64,000 nucleotides of DNA from positions 2,172,501 through 2,236,500 of the forward strand of contig OY992840.1 in assembly GCA_963921425.1 (NCBI GenBank). Reading direction: 5' to 3'. The stretch's first letter is position 1, and every line of letters starts with the position of its first letter. The notes beneath the pieces were generated by a model, which was not told the DNA's origin, searched no databases, and was given only the letters and a program-made list of their open reading frames with translations. Both the position numbers and the translations under genes were made by a program. Source of the stretch: Dryas octopetala. Its lineage: Eukaryota; Streptophyta; Magnoliopsida; Rosales; Rosaceae. Positions 1 to 11,100 of this stretch are shown piece by piece.

Positions 1-3000
1 ATCCCCAGCATAATCTGCATCTGCATAAGCCTGTAAAATTAAGGGGCCTGGAGTATATAAAAGCCCATGTGTTACAGTACCCTTTAAATAACGCAAAATA
101 CGTTTGACTGCAATCCAGTGAGTTGTGGTGGGCCGATGCATATATTGGCAAACTTGATTCACTGCAAAGGCAATATCAGGCCTGGTAAGGGTAAGATATT
201 GAAGAGCCCCCACAACACTCCTATAATCTGTAGGATTAGGCAAGGGGTCACCATCAAAAAGACTAAGCCAACGCCCACTAACAGCAGGTGTGGTCATGGG
301 CTTTGAATCAAGGAGATTAGTACAGCGCAAGAGATCTGTGATATATTTGGACTGACACAAGTGTAGGCCCAGTGAATGTCTAGTAGCCTCAATACCCAAA
401 AAATAGTGAATGGGCCCAAGATCTTTCATGGGAAAGAGACGGCCCATGTCCGATATAAGTTGTCGAATTTGAGCAGGATTGTTGCCTGTAATAATAATGT
501 CATCCATATAGATTAAGAGAAAAATCTTGTCAGGCCCATGAACATAAGAAAAGAAAGAATAATCTGCCAACGAAGCCTGAAAGCCCAAATGCTCTAAATG
601 AGACGAAAAACAATGAAACCAAGCCCTGGGTGCCTGTTTAAGCCCAGACAATGAACGGCAGAGTTTGCAAACAAACTTAGGAAATTGAGGATCAACAAAC
701 CCAACTGGTTGCTTCATGAAAACATCTTCCTGAAGATAGCCATGGAGAAATGCATTTTGAGCATCTAACTGAGGAATGGGCCAATTAGAGCTTACGGCTA
801 GAGCAAGAAGAAGTCGAAAGGTGTTGTGATTGACCACTGGGCTAAACGTTTCCCCATAATCCAGTCCCACTTGTTGATGAAACCCATTAGCTACAAGACG
901 GGCCTTATACCTCTCAATAGAACCATCAGACTGCTTTTTAATCCTGTACACCCATTTATTTGGTAAAATATTGTAAGAATGATGAGAGGGAACAAGAACC
1001 CATGTTCCGGCCTGGCATTAAATTCATCTGCCATAGCCTTTCACCACTGTTCATCTTTATTTGCCTGTCCAAAACAAGTAGGCTCCACACAATCATCAAG
1101 CATAATAGTAACATGAGCATATTTGGAGTTAGGTTGAACAATACCGTCCTTTGACCGTACCATATGATGCGTATTACGAGGTTGTGTCCTGGAATTATCA
1201 GTACAAGTCATACTAGGAGACTGAGGTGGAACAAGCTCACAGACGGGAACAGAAGTCAAGTCACGGGCTGGAGTAGGCACTAAGTCACGGACGGGAGACA
1301 AAGGAAGCAACCCAGTAAGAGCTGTATCCAGGAGCTCGGAATCAAGAGAAGCAAATGGGCCGGCGGCTGGAGATGAAGCCTGTGAGAGAACTTGAGCTTG
1401 TGGGGAAATGAAATAGAAGATGGGCTAGAAATAGTACGTAGACCTGAAACATTAGGAATAATAGACTGCACAGGTGGAGTAGAAAAATGGGAAAATGAAG
1501 GATTTACCGAAGCCCAAGTGACGTGAAGCGAAGTGGATTCAGTGGACGAGGACGGCACCCCCATGGACAAAGGAGCACAATGGTCTTTATATGGAAAATC
1601 ATGTTCATCAAAGACAACATGGCGTGACAAGAAAACATGACCGGAAGCATAATCTAAGCATCTATAGCCATGTTGATTTAAAGAATAGCCCAAAAATATA
1701 CATTTTTTAGAACGAAATTGAAGTTTATTTGTGTTGTAAGAGCGAAGATAAGGGTAGCAGGCACACCCAAAAACTTTTAGAAAATCATATTTTGGAGACT
1801 TGGAAAATAATTTATGATATGGGCTTGTAAATTGAAGCACTTGAGAAGGCAATCGATTAATTAAATAAATCGCAGTATAGAACGCCTCGGCCCAATATTT
1901 AACTGGCATAGATGCATGAGCAAGTAAAGTTAGACCCATATCAACAATGTGCCTATGCTTGCGCTCAGCAATCCCTTTTTGTTCAGGATGATGAGAACAT
2001 GTTAGACGGTGAATAATCCCATGTTGTTCTAAAAATTGTTTAAATAAAATACTTGTGAATTCACCTCCACCATTAGTATGAAAAGATTTAATGGAACTAG
2101 AAACCATGTTTTCAACCAAACATTTAAATTTCTTAAAAATTGAGAACACATCAGATTTAGCAACCATAGGATAGAACCACATATATCGCGAAAAACTGTT
2201 AACAAATATAACATAATACTTATAACCCAAATTTGAGAAATAAGGAGATGTCCAAACATCAGAATAAATCAAATCTAATGGAGAATGAGAAACAGAAAAT
2301 GAATCATTAAAAGGAAGTTTCTGACTTTTGCCCAATGGACAAGATTGACAAAAAATCCTAGGCCTAACGCCAAAAGATGGCAATTTATGTTGAGAAATAA
2401 CTTTGCTCAAAACTAGGGAGGACGGATGACCCAATCGGGAATGCCACACGTTCTCATGAGCACGAACACCTATAAAAGCAAAAGGACGATCAGACACCGA
2501 AACCCAACCAGGAAATGGATAAAGACCATTGCTACTCTGCCCGCGGAAAAGAGTCTTCCCCGTCACCAAATCCTGAACAAGAAATGAGTCAGGAAAGAAA
2601 GTGAAAGAAAAATTATTGTCACGAGCAAACTGATTAACTGAAAGGATATTACTAGATGCTTTAGGACAATAAAGCACATTCGTCAAAGCAAAAGAAGTAG
2701 AATTAGTGGAAAGATTAGAGTGACCAATGGAATGAATGGGCAAACCTGTACCACCAAGGACTCCACCAATACAGTCATGACCATGATAATCCCGAGCGTG
2801 AACCAAGTTGTTGGCATCACTGGTAATATGGGCATTGGCACCGGTATCAGTCAACCAAGGTTGGGCCCCAAAAGATGCGTTAGTGGCAACCATGGCAGAC
2901 AATTTTTGGGGAGGAACACGACCCTCATAAGAATGGTTCATTCGATTATAACAATCGATTGCAGAATGACCCATCCGATTACAAATCTGGCATTGCACAC

Positions 3001-3979
3001 GGAAACCATTAGTACCAAAAGAATTGGAATTAGACGAAGAAAAAAAACCTGTTGAGTTGGAGCCTGTTGAGCCAGTAAAGGAAGGCCTAGCCATAGAACT
3101 ACCATGAGGCCCATAAAATGACCCACGACCACGACTTGATGAAGGACCACCAAAAAAACCACTTGATGCACCATTAGAACCAGAGAAGCCATTGGAACCA
3201 CGACCACGACCAGAGAAACGACCACCCCAGCGTTGATTACTGGAGTAGCCACGACCTCCAGTTCGACCACCACGCTCCGCCATCATAGCAACGGAAGTAT
3301 CACTACCAGGAGCCTGAAGCGCCGTAAGCCACCGCTCTGCAGTTTTGAGCAGCACCTCCAAACCTGTAAAGGTGATTGGTGTTTCTTGTGCTTGCGCAGA
3401 GGCCACTGTGTTTTCATAAAGTGGCCCAACATTGCACATAACCACAGCCACAAGATCATTGTCCTTAACCGGACTGCCAGACACAGATAAACGATCAACA
3501 ATAGAAAGTAAGCGATCCAGAAAATCAGAAACACAGAGATCACCTCGACGGGTGTTCAGCAATTCAGAACGAAGTTCAACAATATATTGCTGATTTTGAG
3601 AAGCAAAACGCTCCTCAAGCTTTGCCCATGGCTCGTGGGCCGAAGTGCATCGCGCGACGGTGCCGAGGATGGCCTCGGACAAAGAACCGTTGATCCAAGA
3701 CAACACCATATGATCATGTTGAATCCACTCATCATACTTTGGATTAATCTAGTCAGTAAGCTTCCCTGCTGCATCTTTGAGAAATGGATCAGGACAAGGA
3801 ATTTTTCCAGTCACAAAACCTTGAAGATTACGACTGCGCAACAACGACACAATCTGCGCAAGCCAGAGCACATAATTGTGCTTGCTAAGTCGAATATTTA
3901 AGGAACCAGTAACATTTGGAACAGATGGGGAAATAGCTGAGATAATAGATTGAGAACTAGAGGATGATTCAGTTCCCAT
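1..3979 (-). pseudogene. copia gag-pol coding region
   Basis: Gag-pol polyprotein of the copia element. The gag part (about 3979-3000) has a UBN2-like domain and a CCHC knuckle, CQICNRMGHSAIDC. The protease has the motif WLTDTGANAHIT near 2850. A GAG-pre-integrase domain with HSRLGHPS follows near 2430, then an integrase core with DVWTSPYF and ending in CIFLGYS near 1700. From about 960 to base 1 the other strand reads as reverse transcriptase (LIYMDDIII near 520) and RNase H (the YADADYAG block near base 1). The longest uninterrupted stretch is 1280-3709. It is a broken copy with a few interruptions overall. Confidence 0.88.
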
Positions 3980-4066
3980 GGTGTGTGATGGTTGTGGGTG
4001 GAACAGAGGTTAATTGGTTTGAGAAGAAGAAAAATAGAGAGGACTGCGTACGTCGTTAGACTTGTA

Positions 4067-4078
4067 GCTCTGATACCA
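4067..4078 (-). other. primer-binding site, initiator tRNA-Met type
   Basis: The minus strand reads TGGTATCAGAGC just inside the LTR. This is the usual plant copia primer site, complementary to the 3' end of initiator methionine tRNA. Confidence 0.9.
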
Positions 4079-4085
4079 TAAAGAG

Positions 4086-4291
4086 TGTTTAAGATGGAGT
4101 TGGATTGTAATGCCTTTGATAATTGGCAGTATTTTGATTGGTATATATATAGGATACAGTCACGTGTATACAAGAGTTGTTTGCAAACTATACCAAGTAC
4201 ATGATAACTATGCTAAGTATATGACAACTAGAACAGCAAGCACATGTGTATTTACAGAGGTAAAAGTCTGGAAGAGGTAGGACTCTTCTCA
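4086..4291 (-). repeat. 5' LTR of the copia element (approximate ends)
   Basis: A short LTR of about 200 bp inferred from its position next to the primer-binding site. Read on the minus strand it starts near TGAGAAGAGTCC and ends near CTTAAACA. It carries a TATATATA box near 4146, as expected for the U3/R boundary. Only one LTR is visible, so both ends are estimates. Confidence 0.5.
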
Positions 4292-5103
4292 TGTTTTACT
4301 GTTTTTTCTTTTGGTATAGAACCTCAGTCTTATTTTGATGGATAAAAAGATAAGACATTTTCCCCTTAAAGCTAATATACTTGCTACCGAATGGTTTAAT
4401 ACTCCTAGAACTCAGGAATAATAGACATGAAACTGGAGGGGAAAATGGGGTTGAGTGGAAGAATTTAAAAATCAAAAGGTCTTTTGTTTGTATCAGCAAA
4501 GAAAAGAAGCCTACAACAAATTCCAACCACCCACAATTCTAAGTATAGAGAAATCAAATCAGAGAACTCTACACTTCATGATATATGTATAACATATTAA
4601 CATCAAGTTTAAGTTTTTAACACAACACATGGGTCTGCTTGAAGCATACCTTCACTTCCGCATCATAACTAACCAAAGAAAGTGTCAGTTCCGCATTTTG
4701 ATACTTGCCAACCTGAAATTGAAACCAAGGTTTTCAGCAAATAAGCTACCCAATATATTACATTCCTGAAATATTGAAAGGAATCAAGATTGTTTATCTT
4801 GATTTCCAAAATGCACTAGAACCCATTAAATTGGCAAAACATAAACAACCCATAAACCCTATAAATTGACAAAATAGAAAACCCATAAAATGTATAAAAT
4901 TTGAATAACAAAAGATAACTTATAACCCATAAAATTAGGTGAGCATAAAACGAAATTAGTTAAGTAAAGTAAAGAATGAACATTGTATGAACCTTAATCG
5001 AGCAAATTACAAAAGGGGAATACCAGTACTTTACACCATATATTTGGGTGTTTCTTTAAAAAAATCTAGCACCGACGCCAAGAAAAGTAAAGGGGGAGGT
5101 CCA
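4292..5103. other. AT-rich non-genic stretch with one exon-like match
   Basis: No full gene is seen here. The stretch is AT-rich and holds the SMC2-like exon at 4650-4712 listed separately. It may be internal DNA of the CACTA element whose terminus lies at 5569, but its other end was not found. Confidence 0.4.
4650..4712 (-). pseudogene. SMC2-like single exon, probable captured fragment
   Basis: On the minus strand a 63-bp, 21-codon stretch is bounded by an acceptor-like TTTCAG and a donor-like GTATGC. It translates in phase 0 to a peptide containing NAELTLSLVSYDAEVK. From memory, plant condensin SMC2 has a very similar segment, NAELALSLVGYDEEVK or close to it, in the hinge-proximal region. 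The next SMC2 segment, expected to begin near TAMEYVFGSTFVCK, is not seen to the left. One isolated exon next to a CACTA terminus suggests transduplication by the transposon rather than a working gene. The match is short and was not tested by search. Confidence 0.45.
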
Positions 5104-5174
5104 GAGAGAGAGAGAAAGAGGATGGATAGGCTGATCGAGTGTTTTGGAGAGAGTGAGCGAGGGAGAAAGACTGG

Positions 5175-5207
<33 letters not shown>

Positions 5208-5210
5208 TGA
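5104..5210. repeat. GA-rich microsatellite
   Basis: A purine-rich tract of GAGAGA runs broken by short interruptions, densest at about 5175-5210. Such tracts are common in plant 5' leaders and in transposon DNA. No coding meaning is supported. Confidence 0.85.
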
Positions 5211-5324
5211 GTGTTGTGAAGTTCTAAAAACTGAAGAGCCAAAATGAAAAAACGCGAGGGAATTTTTCATGCTTCTTTTTGTTTCGCGGGTAAAATGAAA
5301 ATAATTGGTTTTAATTATGACATA

Positions 5325-5569
5325 AAATATGCACGCCATTAATAATAAATATGCATGCCGTAAAATTGTCTCTCATTTAACGATGCAAAATATGTTTGCC
5401 TTGATTTATATACCATTATTGGGTGCGGTCAATACACGCCGTAAATTGATACATAGAAATAAAATACACAGCGCGCTACCCAAGCACGCCGTAAAACATA
5501 ATTATTTACGGCGATCAGCAAGTGTACGTCGTAAATTGCACGCTGTGAAAGCTCAATTTTGGTGTAGTG
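5325..5569. mobile_element. CACTA transposon terminus with subterminal repeats
   Basis: The stretch ends at 5569 in GGTGTAGTG. Its reverse complement opens CACTACACCAAAATTGAGC, a typical CACTA terminal inverted repeat. Inside it, degenerate copies of a CGCCGTAAAT motif recur in the subterminal 240 bp, as in CACTA elements. The opposite end was not found, so the element is truncated or its other end lies further left, past the copia insertion. Its subterminal motif differs from that of the element at the right end of the window, so it is a separate family. Confidence 0.75.
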
Positions 5570-6099
5570 CGGTGACACCCACTTTGAATCCGAGATGAGA
5601 TATATCACTCCCACATCAAGTAGCTTCATGATCTCTCCTCTAACAACTTCTTTCATAGAAGGGTTGAGTCTTCTTTGAGCATCCCTTGTTGGCTTGATAT
5701 CATCTTCAAGGAGAATTCTATGCATGCACAAACTATGGCTCAATCCCTTGATATCAGCTATAGTTCATCCAAGTGTTCCCTTGTGTCACTCAAACAAGAA
5801 GACACAATTACGGGCAACGTGTGATTTTCACCAATAAAAGCATACTTGAAATGTGTAGGAATAGGTTTAAGCTAAAGATTAAGGGGCATGCATTTGATGG
5901 GAGTCAAGGAGTAGGATTAGAATGACATACCTAAAACTTGGAAGCCAAGTGTGGTGTATAAGGCCTCACGGCCTCAAGAGTGGTCACGGCTTGAATAGTC
6001 TTTTCTTTAATGAATTTCATCCCATTATGGATGATACAAGCTTTCAAAGGGTTCTTTGTTGATGTCTCAAGGAATGTATTCCTCACAACCTTCTCAATG
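5570..6099 (-). pseudogene. Ty3/gypsy pol fragment, Athila type
   Basis: The minus strand carries pieces of gypsy pol: a pre-RT region with KYAFIGENHTLPVIV, then RT N-terminal motifs RRLNPSMKEVVRGEI and DVGVIYLISDSKWV. These match the Athila/Tat branch. The RT stops abruptly at the CACTA terminus at 5569, so the CACTA element inserted into this gypsy copy and is younger than it. The fragment is broken. Confidence 0.75.
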
Positions 6100-6749
6100 T
6101 GTAACACCCCAAATTTTCATGACTTTGATTAAGGGTGTTACTTTGATGTTTAGATTAGCTTGGTGCTAATACTTTGCTTTGAAACTCAAATGTGAATTAA
6201 TTCCACATTTTATGAAAAGGTTGCACTTTTAAAATTCGATATTAGCTTGCTATTTTTGAGTAACTATATGATTTCTTACTTGGCTAAAATTCAGATTGTG
6301 CATGTTTATGATCATATATTCATGTATTCAATATGCTTGTAACTTTTGGATGAGATTGATATTTCTAAATCACCAAGTATACCTATACTTGTGAAAATAT
6401 TTAATTACTTGAAAAGTGCACTCACTTATATCTTTGATTATTTAAAATAATTGAGACACTTAGTTGACCATTTCAAATTTCATAAGTGCTTATGCTTGTG
6501 TGACATCTTGTTCAATACCAACACTTGAGAAGTGATGGGATTTGGCAAATAGGAATGCCACAAGGTGAGAAGTTTGACCTTGAAACCCTAGTGTTGACCG
6601 GTCTACACCATTAGGATAGGAACCCTAGCATGCTTGAGTATGAAGTAGGAAAGTTGGCCTAAGCTTGGAGGGGTGATCATGACTAAGGGAAAGGTGGAGT
6701 GTGATTTTCGGATTGAGGAAAATACAAGTGAGAAAATAATGATGGTTTT
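6100..6749. repeat. LTR-like sequence, part 1, interrupted by copia insertion
   Basis: The stretch begins TGTAACACCCC, a frequent start of plant gypsy LTRs, and has no coding potential. It resumes after the copia element at 9550. The motif order around 6540-6700 resembles 12340-12490, which shows that a second related copy lies nearby. The LTR's outer end could not be fixed. Confidence 0.5.
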
Positions 6750-7372
6750 TGTTACAATTATCTGAAATTATTGACATGTAATTTCAATAATTATCCGCCC
6801 ACTTGGGGTGGATACTATCCTATCTCAGCTGATTGGATAAAACCCATATCTCAGTTAAGAGATAAGGATGGCAGATGAGGATTGTGGTCTTTGAATTTGA
6901 ATTCAAACAGAGACCCAATCTCACCACACTTCTGATAACTCTCTCTAGGAAACCACAAGAAAAAGAGAAAGTATGATGGTAGACTTATATAAAAACTCTC
7001 GTGCATATACTCTTCAGTAACTCAACCTTAGACAATTCACCAAAAGAGTCTGGGAGCTTTGGGATCGTGGAAATCTTGGGATCTGACTTTCATAGCAAAT
7101 CCCTTACCTTGGAGACACAAGAACGTGCACAGAAGTTGTGATTTGCGTTTCCACAGCAGCTGGGTAGATTACTGCACGTCGAGGCCGTAACATCGAGGTG
7201 GTTACACTAATTCAAGACACTTCCGCACAGTAAGTAACCTGAAACTGGAGTTTGATTTCCAATTGGCATTTGATTTCCAATTGACATTCGACTGCTTAGT
7301 AATTGCCATATGAGATGTCAACTGTTACATTACGGAATGTAAACTACTGTATTGATATAAATAATTATTACA
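6750..7372 (+). repeat. 5' LTR of the young copia element
   Basis: A 623-bp LTR with TG...CA ends. A TATATAA-type box lies near 6988. Its last 327 bases (7046-7372) recur at 9218-9544. Confidence 0.9.
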
Positions 7373-7373
7373 T

Positions 7374-7385
7374 TGGTATCAGAGC
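7374..7385 (+). other. primer-binding site, initiator tRNA-Met type
   Basis: TGGTATCAGAGC lies two bases after the LTR end, complementary to initiator methionine tRNA. Confidence 0.92.
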
Positions 7386-8050
7386 TTCATCTTCGATGAT
7401 TCGCCTCTTTAATAAGATGCATGTTTTTGGCTTTCCTCCTTTGAAGAACCATCAGAGAGAGTCTTTCTTTTGTGCATATCTTTATATATATATATATGCT
7501 ATATGAAATATGATATCTGTTATATGCTATATATTATGAAATATGCTATTTGATGATTAAATAGGAGGATTCTGTGCAATTTGATATATATATATAGATC
7601 TTGACTTATATATATATATGTTATATGTTATTTCACTTCCTCAAGAGCTTCCTTTTTATACTCTCTGTGAAATTATTTTTGATGGGTGCTGAGCAAAACT
7701 TGAAATGTAGTAATCTGTTTGACTGATGATGTATTACATACCCTATTTAATTTTATGTCGTGCTCATGCTTGGCTCATCTTAAACTCATATGCTATTGTG
7801 AATGTGCATTCTAAATAAGTTATATGGACAGAAGCATGTTTTTTTTTGAGAACTCATGCTTAGATATTTATTTCAAAGATTAATTAGAATTGTTTTTGGA
7901 CCTATGTTTTGAGTGATGATTATGAGCACAGCAATTTTTCGATCTCAAATCATAGGAAAAGAAGTTGTTTTAATTAAACTTTAGAATAAATAGAAAGTGT
8001 GTATTTTTAACAAATCTAATGTCAAATCTTTCGCATATTGTCTAGATTCA

Positions 8051-8944
8051 ATGGCTGTAAAAAATGTTGTTGCTGATCTCACTAAGGGTGAGAAGCTCAT
8101 TGGAACCAACTATGACATATGGCATAGGAAGATTCAGTATCTTCTTAATGAGCAAGAGCTTCTGGACACCTTGACCAATGTTGTTGTCCAACCTGAAACT
8201 GGGACAACAGCCCAGCACCGCCGTGAACTTGAGGCCTACAATGCTTGGTTTAAGAAAGATCGCAGCACGCGCTTTATTATGTTGAGCAGCATGTCTGATG
8301 ATCTTATTGGAGAGTATGAGAACTTCCAAACTGCCAAGGATATGTGGGACCAGCTGAGATTTGCTTTTGGTGGTACTTCTACCACTCGGATCAGAAGCCT
8401 AGTGCTGAAATTTGAGGTGTACCGAAAGGACCCTAAGCACTCGATGGCTGAACACCTTCGGGTGATGTCTGGTCTAATTCGTGACCTCAGAGCTGCTGGA
8501 AACAATCTCAGTGATGAGCAACAAGTTCAAGCTGTCATCCGATCACTGCCTGAATCATGGGGGCCTATGAAACAGATCATGACCCATAATGAGAGTATCA
8601 AGAATTTTTCTGATATCTCTCGGCATGTTGAGCTGGAAGCAGAGCGCCAAGAGGCTGCCAATGCTACTATACTTGTCGCCCAAGGTGGCTTGCGTAAGAC
8701 AAATAGGTCTAGGCGAAATGACAAAGGAAAGGCATTCCAGCAGGGTGGGGCGAAGGCCCTTGCTGCTAAGGTTAATAAAGGCACCAAGCAGCGCAGAGGC
8801 AAGCGTGGTGGGAAGAAAGATATGTCCAAGGTCAAATGCTATAACTGTGAGAAAATGGGCCACTTCGCTCGTGATTGTACTGAGCCGAAGAAGGTATTTC
8901 TGATCCAAACTCTCTCTACATTTGTGTCAGTTCTCATGTTTTAG
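8051..8944 (+). CDS. copia gag of the young element
   Basis: A long frame encodes a UBN2-type gag. An upstream in-frame ATG exists at 7997, but the start at 8051 (MAVKNVVADLTKGEKLIGTN) fits the family better because such gags begin just before the G(T/S)NY motif. The capsid-like part runs to about residue 215. A basic linker follows, then a CCHC zinc knuckle, CYNCEKMGHFARDC, near residue 275. Gag would form the virus-like particle. This part looks whole; the element as a whole is broken. Confidence 0.85.
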   Translation: MAVKNVVADLTKGEKLIGTNYDIWHRKIQYLLNEQELLDTLTNVVVQPETGTTAQHRRELEAYNAWFKKDRSTRFIMLSSMSDDLIGEYENFQTAKDMWDQLRFAFGGTSTTRIRSLVLKFEVYRKDPKHSMAEHLRVMSGLIRDLRAAGNNLSDEQQVQAVIRSLPESWGPMKQIMTHNESIKNFSDISRHVELEAERQEAANATILVAQGGLRKTNRSRRNDKGKAFQQGGAKALAAKVNKGTKQRRGKRGGKKDMSKVKCYNCEKMGHFARDCTEPKKVFLIQTLSTFVSVLMF

Positions 8945-8949
8945 TTGCT

Positions 8950-9205
8950 TATACATCCATTGATTGGGTTGTAGACACAGGAGCAACCAGACATGTGACG
9001 CGAGATCGAGTAGGATTCATAGATTATCGTCGAGTTCCAAGCGGTACCCATGGCGTGTTCATGGGTGATGGAAGTCATTTGGAGGCATTAGGAGTTGGTT
9101 CATATCAGCTTCAGCTGCGCACTGGGCGCAAATTGCTTTTGCATGATGTTCTATATGTTCCTGGAATTCAACATAATTTATTTTCAGTTTTAGCATTTTT
9201 GAATA
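8950..9205 (+). pseudogene. copia protease remnant
   Basis: The sequence after gag reads as the retropepsin-like protease, with WVVDTGATRHVT and the later block VLYVPGIQHNLFSV. The remainder of pol is not present. Confidence 0.8.
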
Positions 9206-9217
9206 AGGGAGCTTTGG

Positions 9218-9544
9218 GAGTCTGGGAGCTTTGGGATCGTGGAAATCTTGGGATCTGACTTTCATAGCAAATCCCTTACCTTGGAGACACAAGAACGTGC
9301 ACAGAAGTTGTGATTTGCGTTTCCACAGCAGCTGGGTAGATTACTGCACGTCGAGGCCGTAACATCGAGATGGTTACACTAATTCAAGACACTTCCGCAC
9401 AGTAAGTAACCTGAAACTGGAGTTTGATTTCCAATTGGCATTTGATTTCCAATTGACATTAGACTGCTTAGTAATTGCCATATGAGATGTCAACTGTTAC
9501 ATTACGGAATGTAAACTACTGTATTGATATAAATAATTATTACA
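9218..9544 (+). repeat. partial 3' LTR of the young copia element
   Basis: This repeats 7046-7372 over 327 bases with 2 differences by eye, ends in ATTATTACA and is followed by the GTTTT target duplication. Confidence 0.92.
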
Positions 9545-9549
9545 GTTTT

Positions 9550-9843
9550 CAATTAAATGAATTAGAACAAGGAAAAACCTTGAATTGGTTAATGGGTTGT
9601 TAAGCCTAGCCCGTTAGGCTAAAATACTCATTTAACTAGACCTCAAGGGATTGACCAGCCAACCAAAGCCTCTTGGGAGAAACAAAAATCTGACAACTAG
9701 CCCAAATGCCTTGTCAGAACCCTTTCCCACACCAAGAAGAGAACCTGAAGAGGTGACTCTTCAGTTTTCCCTTGAACGGCTACAACTTCTCCTTTATAAA
9801 ACCGAACCATGTTCAGACATCCTTTTTACACTTTAACTCTGAG

Positions 9844-9896
<53 letters not shown>

Positions 9897-11100
9897 GAGG
9901 AGGAGTTTGGAAGGACTCTAGAAGAATCAGAATCTAAGGAAGGAAAGAAGGTCCAGTCATTGCCTTTGAAGGAAGAAATTGGTATGAAGGCTCAAAACCA
10001 ATTATTTTAGTTCTTGAGTATTAGATACTAGTTTAGAAAGATGGTAAGTTGGTTAGGTTTAGTTGCATTCCAAGAAAATCCAAAGAACACCATCTTTTTA
10101 TTCTTGTTTGGCTAGATTCAAGTCTCTGACCTTTCTGCCATATTTTCGAGTTCTGTGTTAATCCACAAGGAATTTGGTTAAACTATTTTGAGGTACAAAA
10201 TTAGACTTTCATATCTTTCTAAAAAGTCAAGAATCACTTGAATCCGACTTGTTATGGATTTATAATGATTTTTTCAAGTTTCATCCATATGCTGTCAGTT
10301 TCTGCATAATTTCATTGAAAATGTATTAGGTTTTCGTGCACAAATTTTGATACACTAAGAATTTGAATATGAAATTTCTACAGTGGTTTATATGCATGAT
10401 TTCAGACATTTTTCAATTGGTTTCACTCAATTTGGTACAGTATACACATAAATGAGATTTTTACCATATGAACAGTGTTTATGCAGAAAATTCAGTTTTT
10501 GGTATGAACTTTGGCTCTTTGAAAACCCCATTTGTACAACTCCAAATGCCTTAAAAATGTTTATGCATGTGTATTAAGATGTTAACTAGCTTTCTGGAAA
10601 ATATCTTGTTCAAATTATTTTTTATAAATTTATAAAAATCACAGAACATGCACTGTTCTTTTGGACTTTTAAACTTCCTGTTTTGGTGCAAAAGTCGATT
10701 TTTTTCAATTCCAAAGCTTTGTGGCTTGTGAAACCAGTTTCGACAAGTCACAATACACCCCTAAGGATGCCCAAGAGGTAGGAAGGAATCTATCTCCATT
10801 TAAAACAAGATTTGGGTTGTCAAACCCCTCACTTTTTAGCTAAGCAACCAGTTTGCAACATATCCATTTTTCTGGTATGACTACCTATTGTGTTTTCAAA
10901 CCTTCAAATGTGTTCCAGTTGGTGATTTGGAACTTGTGTAAAGTCAGTAAATTGTTAGTTATGGATTTGGAATCTCGGATGCAACCTCAAGTAGCCAACA
11001 AGCCATTAAAACCTTAGTAAACCCTAGGATGAGATCTTGTATAAAGTTTATGATTTCTACTATACTTTGAAATATGAATTAGCTGTGAGGACCGCTACAA
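9550..11100. repeat. LTR-like sequence, part 2
   Basis: Continuation of the LTR-like sequence split by the copia insertion. It holds a TATA-like CCTTTATAAAACC near 9795, which resembles the copy near 12755. A long GA microsatellite lies just after it. No reading frame is convincing. The end near 11100 is arbitrary. Confidence 0.45.
9849..9893 (+). repeat. (GA)n microsatellite
   Basis: An uninterrupted GA run of about 45 bp, followed by short GGA repeats. It lies about 50 bp after the TATA-like box of the LTR-like sequence, where a leader would begin. Confidence 0.9.

Larger units (their letters stand above)
1..4291 (-). mobile_element. Ty1/copia LTR retrotransposon, cut by window edge
   Basis: A copia element on the minus strand. 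In element order it has the 5' LTR (about 4086-4291), a primer-binding site, gag, protease, integrase, then reverse transcriptase and RNase H, which run to base 1. The order protease-integrase-RT defines Ty1/copia. The 3' LTR lies outside the window, so target duplication and LTR age cannot be measured. The coding part carries a few breaks, so it reads as a fossil, though a long frame survives. The UBN2-type gag and short LTR suggest the Ale/Retrofit group; that lineage is an inference. Confidence 0.9.
6750..9544 (+). mobile_element. young, internally reduced Ty1/copia element with target duplication
   Basis: The element starts TGTTACAATTATC and ends ATTATTACA. It is flanked by a perfect 5-bp target duplication GTTTT (6745-6749 and 9545-9549). 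It keeps the 5' LTR, primer-binding site, leader, gag, part of protease and a partial 3' LTR. The rest of pol is absent, so it is not autonomous. The two LTR copies share 327 aligned bases with 2 differences by eye (about 0.6%). At commonly used plant rates this implies an insertion a few hundred thousand years old. It lies inside an older LTR-like sequence. Confidence 0.92.

Noticed and set aside
5429-5743. A single 104-residue minus-strand protein
   Set aside because: It runs across the junction of the CACTA terminus and a gypsy RT fragment, so it is two unrelated pieces and not a gene.
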